Positions 20,442-31,100 of a stretch of 64,000 nucleotides of DNA are shown here, piece after piece; position 1 is the stretch's first letter, and each line of letters starts with the position of its first letter. This DNA is from Aromatoleum evansii (GTDB lineage Bacteria; Pseudomonadota; Gammaproteobacteria; Burkholderiales; Rhodocyclaceae). The DNA is taken from assembly GCF_012910805.1 (NCBI RefSeq), contig NZ_WTVK01000017.1, forward strand, positions 40,305-104,304, in the 5' to 3' direction. A program made the position numbers and the translations under genes. The notes under the pieces are model-generated. The model was not told the DNA's origin. It made no database searches and worked only from the letters and a program-made list of their open reading frames with translations.

Positions 20442-21662
20442 TCAGCGGTACAGCAGGAAGGGCTCGCGCTCGGCAGCCCAGGCGGACTCGTCGGGAACGG
20501 TCAGCGCGTCGAGGTCGGCCGGGGTCGCGGCCGGATCGTCCACCCAGCGGCGCAGCAGCTCGCTGCCATTGATGAGGTCGATCGCGAGGCGGTCGTGCTC
20601 GTACTCGTAGGGGAAGTCGCGCCACAGCGGATAGTTGGGCTGCAGGCGGCGCAGCGCCTTGAAGGCGAGCGCCTGCAGGCGCCACGGGCGGAAGGCGCCG
20701 TGGTCGTAGTGCGCGGGGTCCTCGACATGGATCTGCAGGCCGCTGCACAGTTTGCCGGCGTGCTTGTGGAAGGTCGGCTCGAACCAGCACTCGCGCAGCA
20801 CGCAGCCGGCGAGCCAGTGCGGGGCCAGATGCTGCATCTCGGCCCGGATCGCGCGCGCGTCGATGTCCGGCGCGCCGAAAAGCTCCAGCGGACGCGTCGT
20901 GCCGCGGCCTTCCGACAGGGTCGTGCCCTCCAGCATCACGGTTCCGGCGTAGGCGCGCGCCATCGACACATTGGGGGCGTTGGGGCTGGGGTTGATCCAG
21001 CTGCGCTCGCCCAGTGGCCAGCCGTAGCCGGGCGCAGCGTCCGCTTGCCAGCCTTCCATCGCGATCACTTCGCATTCGACGTCGAGCTTCAGCGTCGCGA
21101 CGAACCAGCGCGCCAGTTCGCCCATCGTCAGGCCGTGGCGCATCGGCAACGGGCCGGCGCCGACGAAGCTCTCCCAGCCGGGGCGCAGGACGAGGCCTTC
21201 GACCGGCCGCCCGGCGGGGTTGGGGCGGTCGAGCACCCACACGGCCTTGCCGTGGCGCGCGGCGGCTTCGAGCACGTAGCGCAGCGTCGTGATGAAGGTG
21301 TAGATGCGGCAGCCCAGGTCCTGCAGATCGACGAGCAATACGTCGAACGTGTCCATCATCGCGTCGGTGGGCCGGCGCACCTCGCCGTACAGGCTGAACA
21401 CGGGGATGCCGTGCAGCGGGTCGATGAAGTCCGGCGATTCGACCATGTTGTCCTGCTTGTCGCCGCGCAGGCCGTGCTGCGGGCCGAAGGCGGCGGTGAG
21501 CGTGATGTCGGGCAGGGCGCCCAGTGCGTCGAGCGAGTGGGAAAGTCCGCGCGTGACGGATGCGGGATGGGCGAGCAGGGCGACGCGGCGGCCGGCGAGC
21601 GGGCGGCGCAGTGCGGGTTCTTCGAGCAGGCGGTCGAGGCCGAACCGGATGGAGGCGGTCAT
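20442..21662 (-). CDS. namZ: DUF1343 / NamZ-type exo-beta-N-acetylmuramidase
   Basis: This 406-residue protein covers the DUF1343 family, whose characterised member NamZ of Bacillus subtilis removes terminal MurNAc from peptidoglycan fragments. Family blocks are present: LAHPASVTRG, AAFGPQHGLRGDKQDNM, VFSLYGEVRRPT, LLVDLQDLGCRIYTF, VLDRPNPAGR and GTTLSEGRGTTRPLELFGAP. ATG 21662 begins the conserved region. No signal peptide is seen, so this copy may work in the cytoplasm on imported muropeptides. It is the third gene of an operon after a TonB receptor and a DOMON-like protein, 25 bases behind the latter. Confidence 0.85.
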   Translation of the reverse strand: MTASIRFGLDRLLEEPALRRPLAGRRVALLAHPASVTRGLSHSLDALGALPDITLTAAFGPQHGLRGDKQDNMVESPDFIDPLHGIPVFSLYGEVRRPTDAMMDTFDVLLVDLQDLGCRIYTFITTLRYVLEAAARHGKAVWVLDRPNPAGRPVEGLVLRPGWESFVGAGPLPMRHGLTMGELARWFVATLKLDVECEVIAMEGWQADAAPGYGWPLGERSWINPSPNAPNVSMARAYAGTVMLEGTTLSEGRGTTRPLELFGAPDIDARAIRAEMQHLAPHWLAGCVLRECWFEPTFHKHAGKLCSGLQIHVEDPAHYDHGAFRPWRLQALAFKALRRLQPNYPLWRDFPYEYEHDRLAIDLINGSELLRRWVDDPAATPADLDALTVPDESAWAAEREPFLLYR

Positions 21663-21687
21663 GGTGTGCGGAACGTTTGCGCCGCGT

Positions 21688-22230
21688 TCAGGGCCGGGCC
21701 AGGGGCAGCGTGAAGGCGTCGCGGAGGTGGAAGTCGGGGCGCTCACCGGGGTGGCGCAGGGCCCAATAGGATAGCGTGCCGTCGAGCGTTTCGACGACCG
21801 TCGTGAGCCCGAGTTCGAGCGGCGAGCCCTGCGGCAGGGCGGTCGCGTCGAGCGTGGCGTCGAGCACGAGCCGGCCCGTTTCGAGGTGCGACACGATCAT
21901 CGGGGCGGCCGGGGCGATCCCGGGTGCGCTGCGCTGGCGGTAGGCGTCGAAGTCGTAGATCGCCCATTCGCCGGAGGGCGAGAAGTTGAACTCGCGGTAG
22001 GCCGGGCGGCCGGGCGTGGCGACGAAGGCCTCGCAGCAGGTGTGTGCCCACAGGCCGTCAGCAGCGCGTGGGGCGCACGTGGCGGGAACGAGCACGTGCT
22101 GCACCTCACCCAGGAGTTCGAAGCGCAGCCGCAGGCCGCCGCGGTCCTCACGGAAGACGCGTACCGCGATCGAATCGATCGGGCAGGGCGGGCTGCCGGG
22201 GAAGGGAAGAAGCTGAGCCGTCGCCGTCAC
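21688..22230 (-). CDS. DOMON-like domain protein
   Basis: This 180-residue protein shares features with the DOMON-like carbohydrate/heme-binding beta-sandwich group: RVFREDRGGLRLRFELLG, LWAHTCCEAFVA, REFNFSPSGEWAIYDFDAYR and YWALRHP. It has no signal peptide. Its GTG start overlaps the stop of the TonB receptor (GTGA), a sign of translational coupling, and it precedes the NamZ gene. That context suggests sugar-fragment handling, but the ligand is unknown. Confidence 0.72.
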   Translation of the reverse strand: MTATAQLLPFPGSPPCPIDSIAVRVFREDRGGLRLRFELLGEVQHVLVPATCAPRAADGLWAHTCCEAFVATPGRPAYREFNFSPSGEWAIYDFDAYRQRSAPGIAPAAPMIVSHLETGRLVLDATLDATALPQGSPLELGLTTVVETLDGTLSYWALRHPGERPDFHLRDAFTLPLARP

Positions 22231-24320
22231 GGATGTTTGCCGCGCTCGAGCGCGATGCTGAGCGAGAGGTAGGCGACCGGACAGACTTCATTCACCGGGT
22301 CGTTCGAGCCGCTCGCCGCCTGCTGGCTGCGGTCGGCGAATTCCTGGTGGCGCGGTCCGATGTTCTGCGCGGTGAGGCCCAGCCGCACCGCGTGACCCGC
22401 GACGCGGGTGGTGTAGGTGATGTTCGCGTCGGCCGTCGTGTAGGGCTTGGCGATGAAGCGGTAGCGCGGCACGTAGCCGTCGCCGCCGGCGAGCGGGCCC
22501 ATGCGCAGCACGCTGACCATGCTCGTCCAGCCGCCGCCCCAGTCCTGCAGCCAGCTCAGCGCCGCGGTATAGGGCGCGCTGCGGTCCTCGATCGCGGCGC
22601 TGCGGCTGTCGCGGTCGAGCATGGCGTGCGCGACGCGCAGCTCGGTGCCCGGCAGTGGGCGCGTCGACAGCTCGTACTCGATGCCGCGCAGGCGCACCGT
22701 CGAGTCGAGGTTCTCGTAGCGGGTCGAGCCGAGGCTGAAGGGCAGCGGGCTCACGCTCGGCGACAGCAGGGGGGCGGGGTCCGGGTCGGGCTGCGGCACG
22801 CGCACGACGAAATCCTGGATGTTCTCCTCGAACACGCGCACGTCCAGCGTCGTGTTCCAGGTCTCGAGGCGGCCGAAGTAGCCGAGTTCGCGGGCGCCGA
22901 CGCGCGTCTGCTCGAGGTCCGGATTCGGCACGTAGGGGCGGACCAGCTCGAGGCCGCTCGCCGGATCGATCGCGCGGATGTCCGCGTAGCGCGCGAACAC
23001 GTTGTTCTGGCGCAGGCCGCGCGAATAGCCGGCGCGCAGCGTGTGCCCGGGGGCCGCCTGCCAGTTGACGAAGGCGCGCGGGCTGAGGTGCGTTTTCCCG
23101 CCGGAATACCGCTCCACCGCGCCTCCCAGGTTCAGCGTGACGTCGTCCAGTGCGCGCCACTCGACGTTGCCGGATGCGCGGTAGAGGTACTGGGGGTCGG
23201 GGTTGCCGCCGAAGTAGAGGAAGGGCGCGTCGACGTCCTCGCGCTGGGCCTCCAGGCCCCACACGAGCTGCACTTCGGGGGCAGGGGCGCTGCGCCGCTG
23301 GATGCCGATGCTGTCGCGTACGCTGTCGCGGTTGCGGTTGAGCGGCACCGCCGGAAACATCGGTGCGCTCGCGAGCCACTCTTCGCGCACGCGCTCGTGA
23401 TTGCGGTAATAGTTGAGCAGCCATTCCGTGTCCGCGGAGTCGTTGTGCTGCCACTGCAGATGGATGTTGTGGCTGTGATGCCGGCTGTGACGGGTGCCGT
23501 TGTTGTCGAACACGGAACCCTCATAACCCTCGCCGCGTACGCCGCTATTGCTCGCGATGCGCACGAGCAGCGCGTCATCGGCGCCCATCTGCAGATCTCC
23601 GCGCAGGGAGAAGGTGTCGGTGCGGCGAGTGTCGTGCAGGCCGTCGAAGCCTTCGTCCCGCTGCGTTGCCGCGCTCATGCGCAGGGTCAGGGGGTCGCCG
23701 CCGCCGCTCCAGCTGAATGTCGCGTCGCGGATGCGGTCGTCGCCCGCGCGCAGGTCGACCCGCAGTCCGGGGTCCTCGACGCTATGCCGGGTGATGATGT
23801 TGATGATGCCGAGGAATGCGTTGGCGCCGTAGCTCGTCGCATTGGTGCCGCGCACCACCTCGATGCGGTCGATCTCGTCGAGCGTGAGGGGCAGGGCGGT
23901 CCAGTCGACGCCGCCAAAGGCGCTGCCGTTTATCGCCGAGCGGCCGTCGACCAGTACCTGCATTTCGGTCGGGTAGTCGCTCGACAGGCCGTGGTAGGTC
24001 ACCCACTGCGCATGTCCGCGCTCCTGTCCGATCTGCATCCCCGGTACGAGCCGCAGCACCCGCGCGAGGTCGCGATAGCCGGTCGCGGCGATCATCTCGC
24101 GGTCTATCACCGTCACTGCGCCGGGCACCTCGTGCCTGGGCTGGGGCAGGCGCGTCGCGCTCAGCACCAGCGGCAGCTCCTCGAAGTAGGGTGACTCGGC
24201 CGCGGATGCAGGTGGCGTGACGCCGGCAAGCAATGCGAGCGTCAGGTGCAGGCTGAAGGGGCGGGGCGACGAGGCAGCCAACTGAATTCCGGTCCTGGGG
24301 CGACGGATGCCAAACCGCAA
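22227..24320 (-). CDS. TonB-dependent outer membrane receptor
   Basis: This receptor of about 697 residues has an N-terminal signal region (FSLHLTLALLAGVTPPASA), a plug domain with VLSATRLPQPRHEVPGAVTVIDREMI, QVLVDGRSA and EVVRGTNATSYGANAFLGIINIITR, and a 22-strand barrel ending LSLSIALERGKHP. The start is uncertain: the frame has TTG codons at 24320 and 24281 and no ATG; the TTG at 24281 has AGGA upstream. The plug resembles receptors for siderophores, vitamin B12 or oligosaccharides, but the ligand is not readable. No cobalamin riboswitch or clear Fur box is seen upstream. It is the first gene of an operon with a DOMON-like protein and a muramidase, so the ligand may be a cell-wall sugar fragment (inference). 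Confidence 0.85.
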   Translation of the reverse strand: MRFGIRRPRTGIQLAASSPRPFSLHLTLALLAGVTPPASAAESPYFEELPLVLSATRLPQPRHEVPGAVTVIDREMIAATGYRDLARVLRLVPGMQIGQERGHAQWVTYHGLSSDYPTEMQVLVDGRSAINGSAFGGVDWTALPLTLDEIDRIEVVRGTNATSYGANAFLGIINIITRHSVEDPGLRVDLRAGDDRIRDATFSWSGGGDPLTLRMSAATQRDEGFDGLHDTRRTDTFSLRGDLQMGADDALLVRIASNSGVRGEGYEGSVFDNNGTRHSRHHSHNIHLQWQHNDSADTEWLLNYYRNHERVREEWLASAPMFPAVPLNRNRDSVRDSIGIQRRSAPAPEVQLVWGLEAQREDVDAPFLYFGGNPDPQYLYRASGNVEWRALDDVTLNLGGAVERYSGGKTHLSPRAFVNWQAAPGHTLRAGYSRGLRQNNVFARYADIRAIDPASGLELVRPYVPNPDLEQTRVGARELGYFGRLETWNTTLDVRVFEENIQDFVVRVPQPDPDPAPLLSPSVSPLPFSLGSTRYENLDSTVRLRGIEYELSTRPLPGTELRVAHAMLDRDSRSAAIEDRSAPYTAALSWLQDWGGGWTSMVSVLRMGPLAGGDGYVPRYRFIAKPYTTADANITYTTRVAGHAVRLGLTAQNIGPRHQEFADRSQQAASGSNDPVNEVCPVAYLSLSIALERGKHP

Positions 24321-24624
24321 ATATTACCCTGTTCGATAATCCGATGGTGATAGCGCGGATATTTTCACTGATTATTCTGTCGTGTTCAGCCAGGGAATAA
24401 TTGTAATAGTGCATTGCGCTAAGGTGCGACCGCCGGATTTGCGGAACCCTCTGACGGCCGTGCGTCTGCCGCCGGCAGGGGCGGCCCCGGCGTGGAGGCG
24501 TCGCGCAACGCCGTGTAACACAGCGCAGCCGCGGCGCCGGAACGCCGGCGCCGGAATCGCGTCCCATTTCCGGCGCCACGGCCGGGGCGCCGGCTTTTTC
24601 GATCCCTTTGGCAAGGAGAGTGTG
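24321..24624. other. Divergent intergenic region with a terminator hairpin
   Basis: This 304-base region separates the divergent TonB receptor and lipoprotein genes. The left 100 bases are AT-rich (promoter-like, up to about 24420). The right part is very GC-rich and ends in an intrinsic terminator just before the lipoprotein RBS. That arrangement suggests a structured leader or a small RNA on the plus strand. Confidence 0.5.
24570..24599 (+). terminator. Intrinsic terminator upstream of the glycine-zipper lipoprotein
   Basis: An 8-bp stem, CCGGCGCC (24570-24577) with GGCGCCGG (24586-24593), is followed by C and five T. It lies only 26 bases before the next start codon and no annotated gene ends in front of it. 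Confidence 0.7.
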
Positions 24625-24849
24625 ATGAACATCCGGACTGGCATTTGTGCAATCGCCGTGGCGCTGACGACGAGCGCCTGTGCGACCTGGGACGGCATGT
24701 CCGCGCGCGAGAAGAGCGCCGTGATCGGCGCGGGCGTCGGTGGCGTGGCCGGTGCGGTGATCACCGACGGCGGGGTGCTCGGCACGGTCGGCGGTGCGGC
24801 CATCGGCGGTGTGATCGGCGACCAGGTGGGCAAGAATCGCCGCCGCTGA
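24625..24849 (+). CDS. Glycine-zipper lipoprotein (OmpA/SlyB-like small membrane protein)
   Basis: This 74-residue protein starts at ATG 24625 with AAGGAG upstream. Its signal peptide MNIRTGICAIAVALTTSAC ends in the lipobox TSAC. It then has a glycine-zipper pair, VIGAGVGGVAGAVITDGGVLG and VGGAAIGGVIGDQVG. Such small lipoproteins sit in the outer membrane and respond to envelope stress. The terminator just upstream makes regulation by attenuation possible. Confidence 0.8.
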   Translation: MNIRTGICAIAVALTTSACATWDGMSAREKSAVIGAGVGGVAGAVITDGGVLGTVGGAAIGGVIGDQVGKNRRR

Positions 24850-24975
24850 ACGGCAGGCCGGCCGTGAGCCGGCCGCAGTCAATCAGGAATTGCGGAACCT
24901 GTGCTGCGGTTGCGCAATTCGCGTTCCTTGCGGGCGGCATGATAAAAAGACGGATTGTCCGTTTGATGACCCGTC

Positions 24976-25737
24976 ATGATCGAATTCCTCACCGACCCGC
25001 AACTCATCGTCGCCTTTCTGACCCTCACCGCACTCGAGCTGGTGCTGGGCATCGACAACATCATCTTCATCTCCATCCTCGTCGACAAGCTGCCGCCGGA
25101 ACGCCGTGCGTTCGCGCGTCGCCTCGGCCTGTTCCTCGCGATGTTCATGCGCCTGGCGCTGCTGTCCATCCTCGCGTGGCTCGCCGGCCTCAACCAGGCG
25201 TTGTTCGAGCTCTTCGGGCACGGCTTCTCGGCGCGCGACCTGATCCTGCTGGGCGGCGGCCTGTTCCTAGTGTGGAAGAGCACCGGCGAGATCCATCAGC
25301 TGATGGAAGGCGAGGAGGGCGAGGCCTCGTCGGCCGTCAAGGCGACCTTCACCGCGGTGATCATGCAGATCATCGTGATCGACCTGGTGTTCTCGCTCGA
25401 CTCGATCATCACCGCGATCGGCATGGTGAACAACCTCACCGTGATGATGGCCGCGGTGATCGCGTCGGTCGGCCTGATGATGGTGGCCTCCGCGCCGATC
25501 GGCAATTTCGTGTCCAACCACCCGACGGTGAAGATGCTGGCGCTGTCCTTCCTGATGGTGGTGGGCGTCGTGCTGATGGCCGAAGGCTTCGGTCACCATG
25601 TGCCGAAGGGCTACATCTACTCGGCGATGGCCTTCTCGGTGGTGGTGGAGATGCTCAACATCCGCATGCGCAAGCGCGCCGCTCAGCCGGTGGTGCTGCA
25701 CGAGCCCTACGTCGCCGAGAAGCAGCCTGCCCGCTGA
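24976..25737 (+). CDS. TerC-family integral membrane protein
   Basis: This 253-residue protein has about seven membrane segments and the TerC signature acidic motifs in membrane helices: LELVLGIDNIIFISI and IDLVFSLDSIITAIGM. Members export manganese or load metal into exoenzymes, or give tellurite resistance. The Asp residues in GIDN and SLDS are conserved metal-site candidates. No yybP-ykoY manganese riboswitch is recognisable in the 126 bases upstream. It stands alone, followed by degenerate and complete REP-like repeats. Confidence 0.9.
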   Translation: MIEFLTDPQLIVAFLTLTALELVLGIDNIIFISILVDKLPPERRAFARRLGLFLAMFMRLALLSILAWLAGLNQALFELFGHGFSARDLILLGGGLFLVWKSTGEIHQLMEGEEGEASSAVKATFTAVIMQIIVIDLVFSLDSIITAIGMVNNLTVMMAAVIASVGLMMVASAPIGNFVSNHPTVKMLALSFLMVVGVVLMAEGFGHHVPKGYIYSAMAFSVVVEMLNIRMRKRAAQPVVLHEPYVAEKQPAR

Positions 25738-25822
25738 GGACGAGCGGCAGCGCGTGAAGCTTTTGGTGGGAGCCTGTTGCGGCTGAAGCTTTTGGCGGAG
25801 GCAGTTGCGGGTGGAGCTTTTT

Positions 25823-25896
25823 TGGGAGCGGCTTCAGCCGCGAATGCAGCCGTCGGGCCACATCAGACGCCGATTCGCGGCTGAAGCCGCTCCCAC
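25823..25896. repeat. REP-like palindromic element, copy 2
   Basis: The same inverted arms as the element at 17040-17113 occur at 25823-25844 and 25874-25896 around a different 29-base spacer. Degenerate partial arms (GGTGGGAGCCTGTTGCGGCTGA) lie just upstream at about 25766-25787. Confidence 0.85.
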
Positions 25897-25963
25897 GAGG
25901 CGCAGGCACTCCCGCGGCACGCAGGCACTTCGCTACGCAAAGCTTCGTGCGGTCGCCCCTGGG

Positions 25964-26230
25964 CTAGCCCGCGCTGCCGCCGTTGCCGTTTACGCCCTGT
26001 TCGCGCTCCTCGCGCGCAACCGCGGAAAGATCGCGCAGGTACCAGGCCGCATAGCCGAATCCCGCGGCGGCCACCAGCGCCGTGAACATCAGTTTGTTGT
26101 CGAAGGGCAGGCCGGCGGCGAGATTCGCGATGACGACATAGCCGAGGTAGAAGGCGGCGACTAGGCCGCCGAGGATGCGGGTGAGGGCGAAGACCTTGCG
26201 CTGGCGGAGCGTGGGGGCGGCTTTGGGCAT
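25964..26230 (-). CDS. Small two-helix membrane protein, uncharacterised
   Basis: This 88-residue protein has two predicted membrane helices (LTRILGGLVAAFYLGYVVIA and LMFTALVAAAGFGYAAWYL) and a charged C-terminus (REEREQGVNGNGG). ATG 26230 has GGAA eight bases upstream; an in-frame ATG further upstream would add a Pro-rich leader. It is divergent from prfC. I do not recognise a family and describe it only as a conserved-looking small inner-membrane protein. Confidence 0.6.
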   Translation of the reverse strand: MPKAAPTLRQRKVFALTRILGGLVAAFYLGYVVIANLAAGLPFDNKLMFTALVAAAGFGYAAWYLRDLSAVAREEREQGVNGNGGSAG

Positions 26231-26398
26231 GGCGGGCGGATTCCGGTGGGAAGGTGGGGCTGAACTGGGGCGCATCATCGCAGATTTCCGCGGATTTGCC
26301 GCCCCTGGCCGGTGGCGCGGGCTAATTCCTTGATAGAATTGCATTTGTCCCGCCTCGCCGATTCCGGCCGGCGGCTTTGTTTTTTTGCGAACCGATCC

Positions 26399-28021
<1,623 letters not shown>

Positions 28022-28141
28022 GCGGAGCAGGCGTGCCCCGGATCGCGTGAAGGATGTTGCATCGCAGCATGGTGCGGTTGTTTCCTTCACGCAACACGGG
28101 TATCTGAATGGCGTGGCGATGCAGGATAATCCCCGCATCTC

Positions 28142-31100
28142 ATGCATTCGGGCGCCGACGTGTCAGGTAACACCAGCAACAAGAAGCCGCAACGGCGAGG
28201 TTGGTTCAGGGCGCTGCGGCGCACGCTGTTCTGGCTGTGTGTCCTGGCGATCATCGTCGGCGGCGTCGCCGCGTATTACGAGAGCGAAACGTCCTGGCTG
28301 CAGGCGCGCGAGATTCCGCGCTATGCGGCGAAGCTCGCCTGGGAGGTCCAGCCGGGTCCGAGCGAGGCGATCCGTTTCCCCGAGCACGGCCCCTTCGACC
28401 AGCGCCTCGGCTACACCCAGCTGAAGGAATTCTCCGAGCGCCTCGCGGCGCGCGGCTACGCCATCGAACGCCAGGCACGTTTTTCCGACGCGCTCCTCGA
28501 CTACGCCGGCCGCGGCTATTTCCCGCCGTATCGCGAAAAGACGCGCAGCGGCCTTGCGGTCAACGACGCGCGCGGCGACACGCTGTATGCGACGCACTAT
28601 CCGATCCGCCACTACGACGACTTCGACAGCATCCCGCCGCGCATAGTGCAGGGGCTGCTGTTCATCGAGAACCGCGATCTGCTCGATCCCGAGCGGCCGC
28701 ACATGAACCCGGCGGTGGATTGGGCGCGTTTCGGCCGGGCGATCTTCGCGCAGCTGGCGAAGGTTGTCGATGAGGACCTCAACACCCCGGGCGGCAGCAC
28801 GCTCGCGACGCAGATCGAGAAATACCGCCACTCGCCCGACGGCGTCACCCACTCGCCGCAGGAGAAGCTGCGCCAGATGGTGTCCGCGAGCGTGCGCGCC
28901 TATCGCGACGGCGCCGAGACGCTGCCGGCGCGGCGCGAACTGGTGCTCGACTACCTCAACACCGTGCCGCTGTCGGCCGCGCCGGTGTATGGCGAGGTGC
29001 ATGGCCTGGGCGATGGCCTGTGGGTGTGGTTCGGCGCGGACTTCGCACGCGTGAACGCGCTGCTGGCGAGGGACGAGGCGAGCGGCGACGAGCTCGCCGA
29101 GCAGGGCCTCGCGCTGCGCCAGGTGCTCGCGCTGATGATCGCCCACCGCCGCCCCTCGCACTACCTCGGCCGCGGCCGCGACGACCTCGCCAAGCTCGCC
29201 GACGCACACCTGCGCATCCTCGCCGAGGGCGGGCTGATCAGCGCCGCGCTGCGCGATGCGGGCCTCAAGGCGAAGCTCGCATTCCGCGACTCCGCGGTCG
29301 ACCCCGCGCGCGTGCCCGTGCCCGCGGACAAGGGCTCGACGCTGGTGCGCACACGCATCGCGGGCATGCTCGACGTGTCGCTCTACGACCTCGACCGCCT
29401 CGACCTGCGCGCCGCGACCACCCTCGACGGCAGGCTGCAGGAGGTCGTCACCGAGTACCTGCGGCGGCTCGCCGAGCCCGAGTTCGGCCGTGACGCGGGG
29501 GTCATCGGCGAGCGTCTGCTCACCCCGGCGCAGCTCGACAAGGTGCATTACAGCTTCACCCTGTTCGAGCGCACTCCCGGCGGCAACCGCGTGCGCGTGC
29601 AGACCGACACCACCGACCAGCCGCTCGACATCAACGAGGGCAGCAAGCTCGAGCTCGGTTCCACGGCCAAGTTGCGCGTGCTCGCGACCTATCTCGAGAT
29701 CGTCGCCGAGCTGCACCAGCGTCACGCGGAACAGTCCGTGGCGGAATTGCGTGCGGTGCAGGTCGACCCGCGCGACCACATCAAGCGCTGGGCGATCGAC
29801 TACCTGATCCGCACGGCCGACCGCAATCTGCCTGCGATGCTCGAAGCGGCGCTGGAGCGCACCTATTCGGCAGGCCCGGGCGAGGCCTTCTTCACCGGCG
29901 GGGGCTTGCACACCTTCAACAACTTCCGCAAGGAAGACGACGGTCGCGTGCCGACGATCCGCCAGGCGCTGCAGGCCTCGATCAACCTGCCCTTCGTGCG
30001 CCTGATGCGCGACATCGTGCGCCACACGATGTACGAGGTGCCCGGCAGTACCGCGAAGCTGCTGCAGGACGACGACGACCCGCGCCGCAGCGAGTATCTC
30101 GCCAAGTTCGCCGATCGCGAGGCGCAGGTCTTCATGCGCCGCTTCTGGCGCAAGTACAAGGGACAGAGCCCGGAGAAGATCCGCGCGACCTTCATGGACG
30201 GCCTGCGTCCGAGCGCCGACCGCCTCGCGGCGGCCTACCGTTACCTGAACCCCGAGGCCGACCTGAAGACCTTCTCGGTCTTCGTGACGGAGCGCCTGCC
30301 GGCTGCCGATCTCGGCGAAGAGCGGCTGGCCGCGTTGTACAAGCGCTATGCGCCGGGCTCCTTCGATCTGCCCGATCAGGGCTTCATCGCACGCGTGCAC
30401 CCGCTGGAGCTGTGGCTCGCCGGCTATCTCGCGACCCATCCCGACGCGAGCTTCGACGAGGCGATCGCCGCGAGCAAGGCCGAGCGCCAGGCCGTGTATC
30501 GCTGGCTGTTCCGCACCCGCTACAAGGGCGCCCAGGACACGCGCATCTACACGATCCTCGAGGTCGAGGCCTTCCTCGACATCCACCGCCGCTGGGTGCG
30601 CCTGGGCTATCCGTTCAACCGGCTGGTGCCCTCGCTCGCGACCGCGCTGGGCAGCTCCGGCGACCGTCCCGCGGCGCTGGCCGAGCTGATGGGCATCATC
30701 GTCAACGACGGCGTGCGCCTGCCGACCTCGCGCATCGACCGCCTGCATTTCGCGCCCGACACGCCCTACGAGACCGTGTTTGCACGCCGTCCGGGCGAGG
30801 GCGAGCGCGTGATGTCCTCCGAGGTGGCCACGGCGCTGCGCGGCGCCCTGTCCGAGGTCGTCGAAGGCGGCACCGCGCGCCGGCTGGCGGGTGCCTTTGC
30901 CGCGCCCGACGGCACGCCGCTCGCGGTCGGCGGCAAGACCGGCACGGGCGACAACCGCATCGTGATCTCGGGCGGGCGCGGCCAGGTGAAGGGGGGGGTC
31001 GCGATGAACCGCACCGCGACCTTCGTCTTCTACCTCGGACCACGCCACTTCGGCACCCTGACGGCGTACGTGATCGGGTCGGACGCCGCGGCGTTCAAGT

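Noticed and set aside
24321..24624. Cobalamin riboswitch ahead of the TonB receptor
   Set aside because: No B12-box-like sequence is found on the minus strand in this region.
24850..24975. yybP-ykoY manganese riboswitch ahead of the TerC gene
   Set aside because: The short leader has a GC hairpin but none of the conserved internal-loop sequences of that aptamer that I can recognise.
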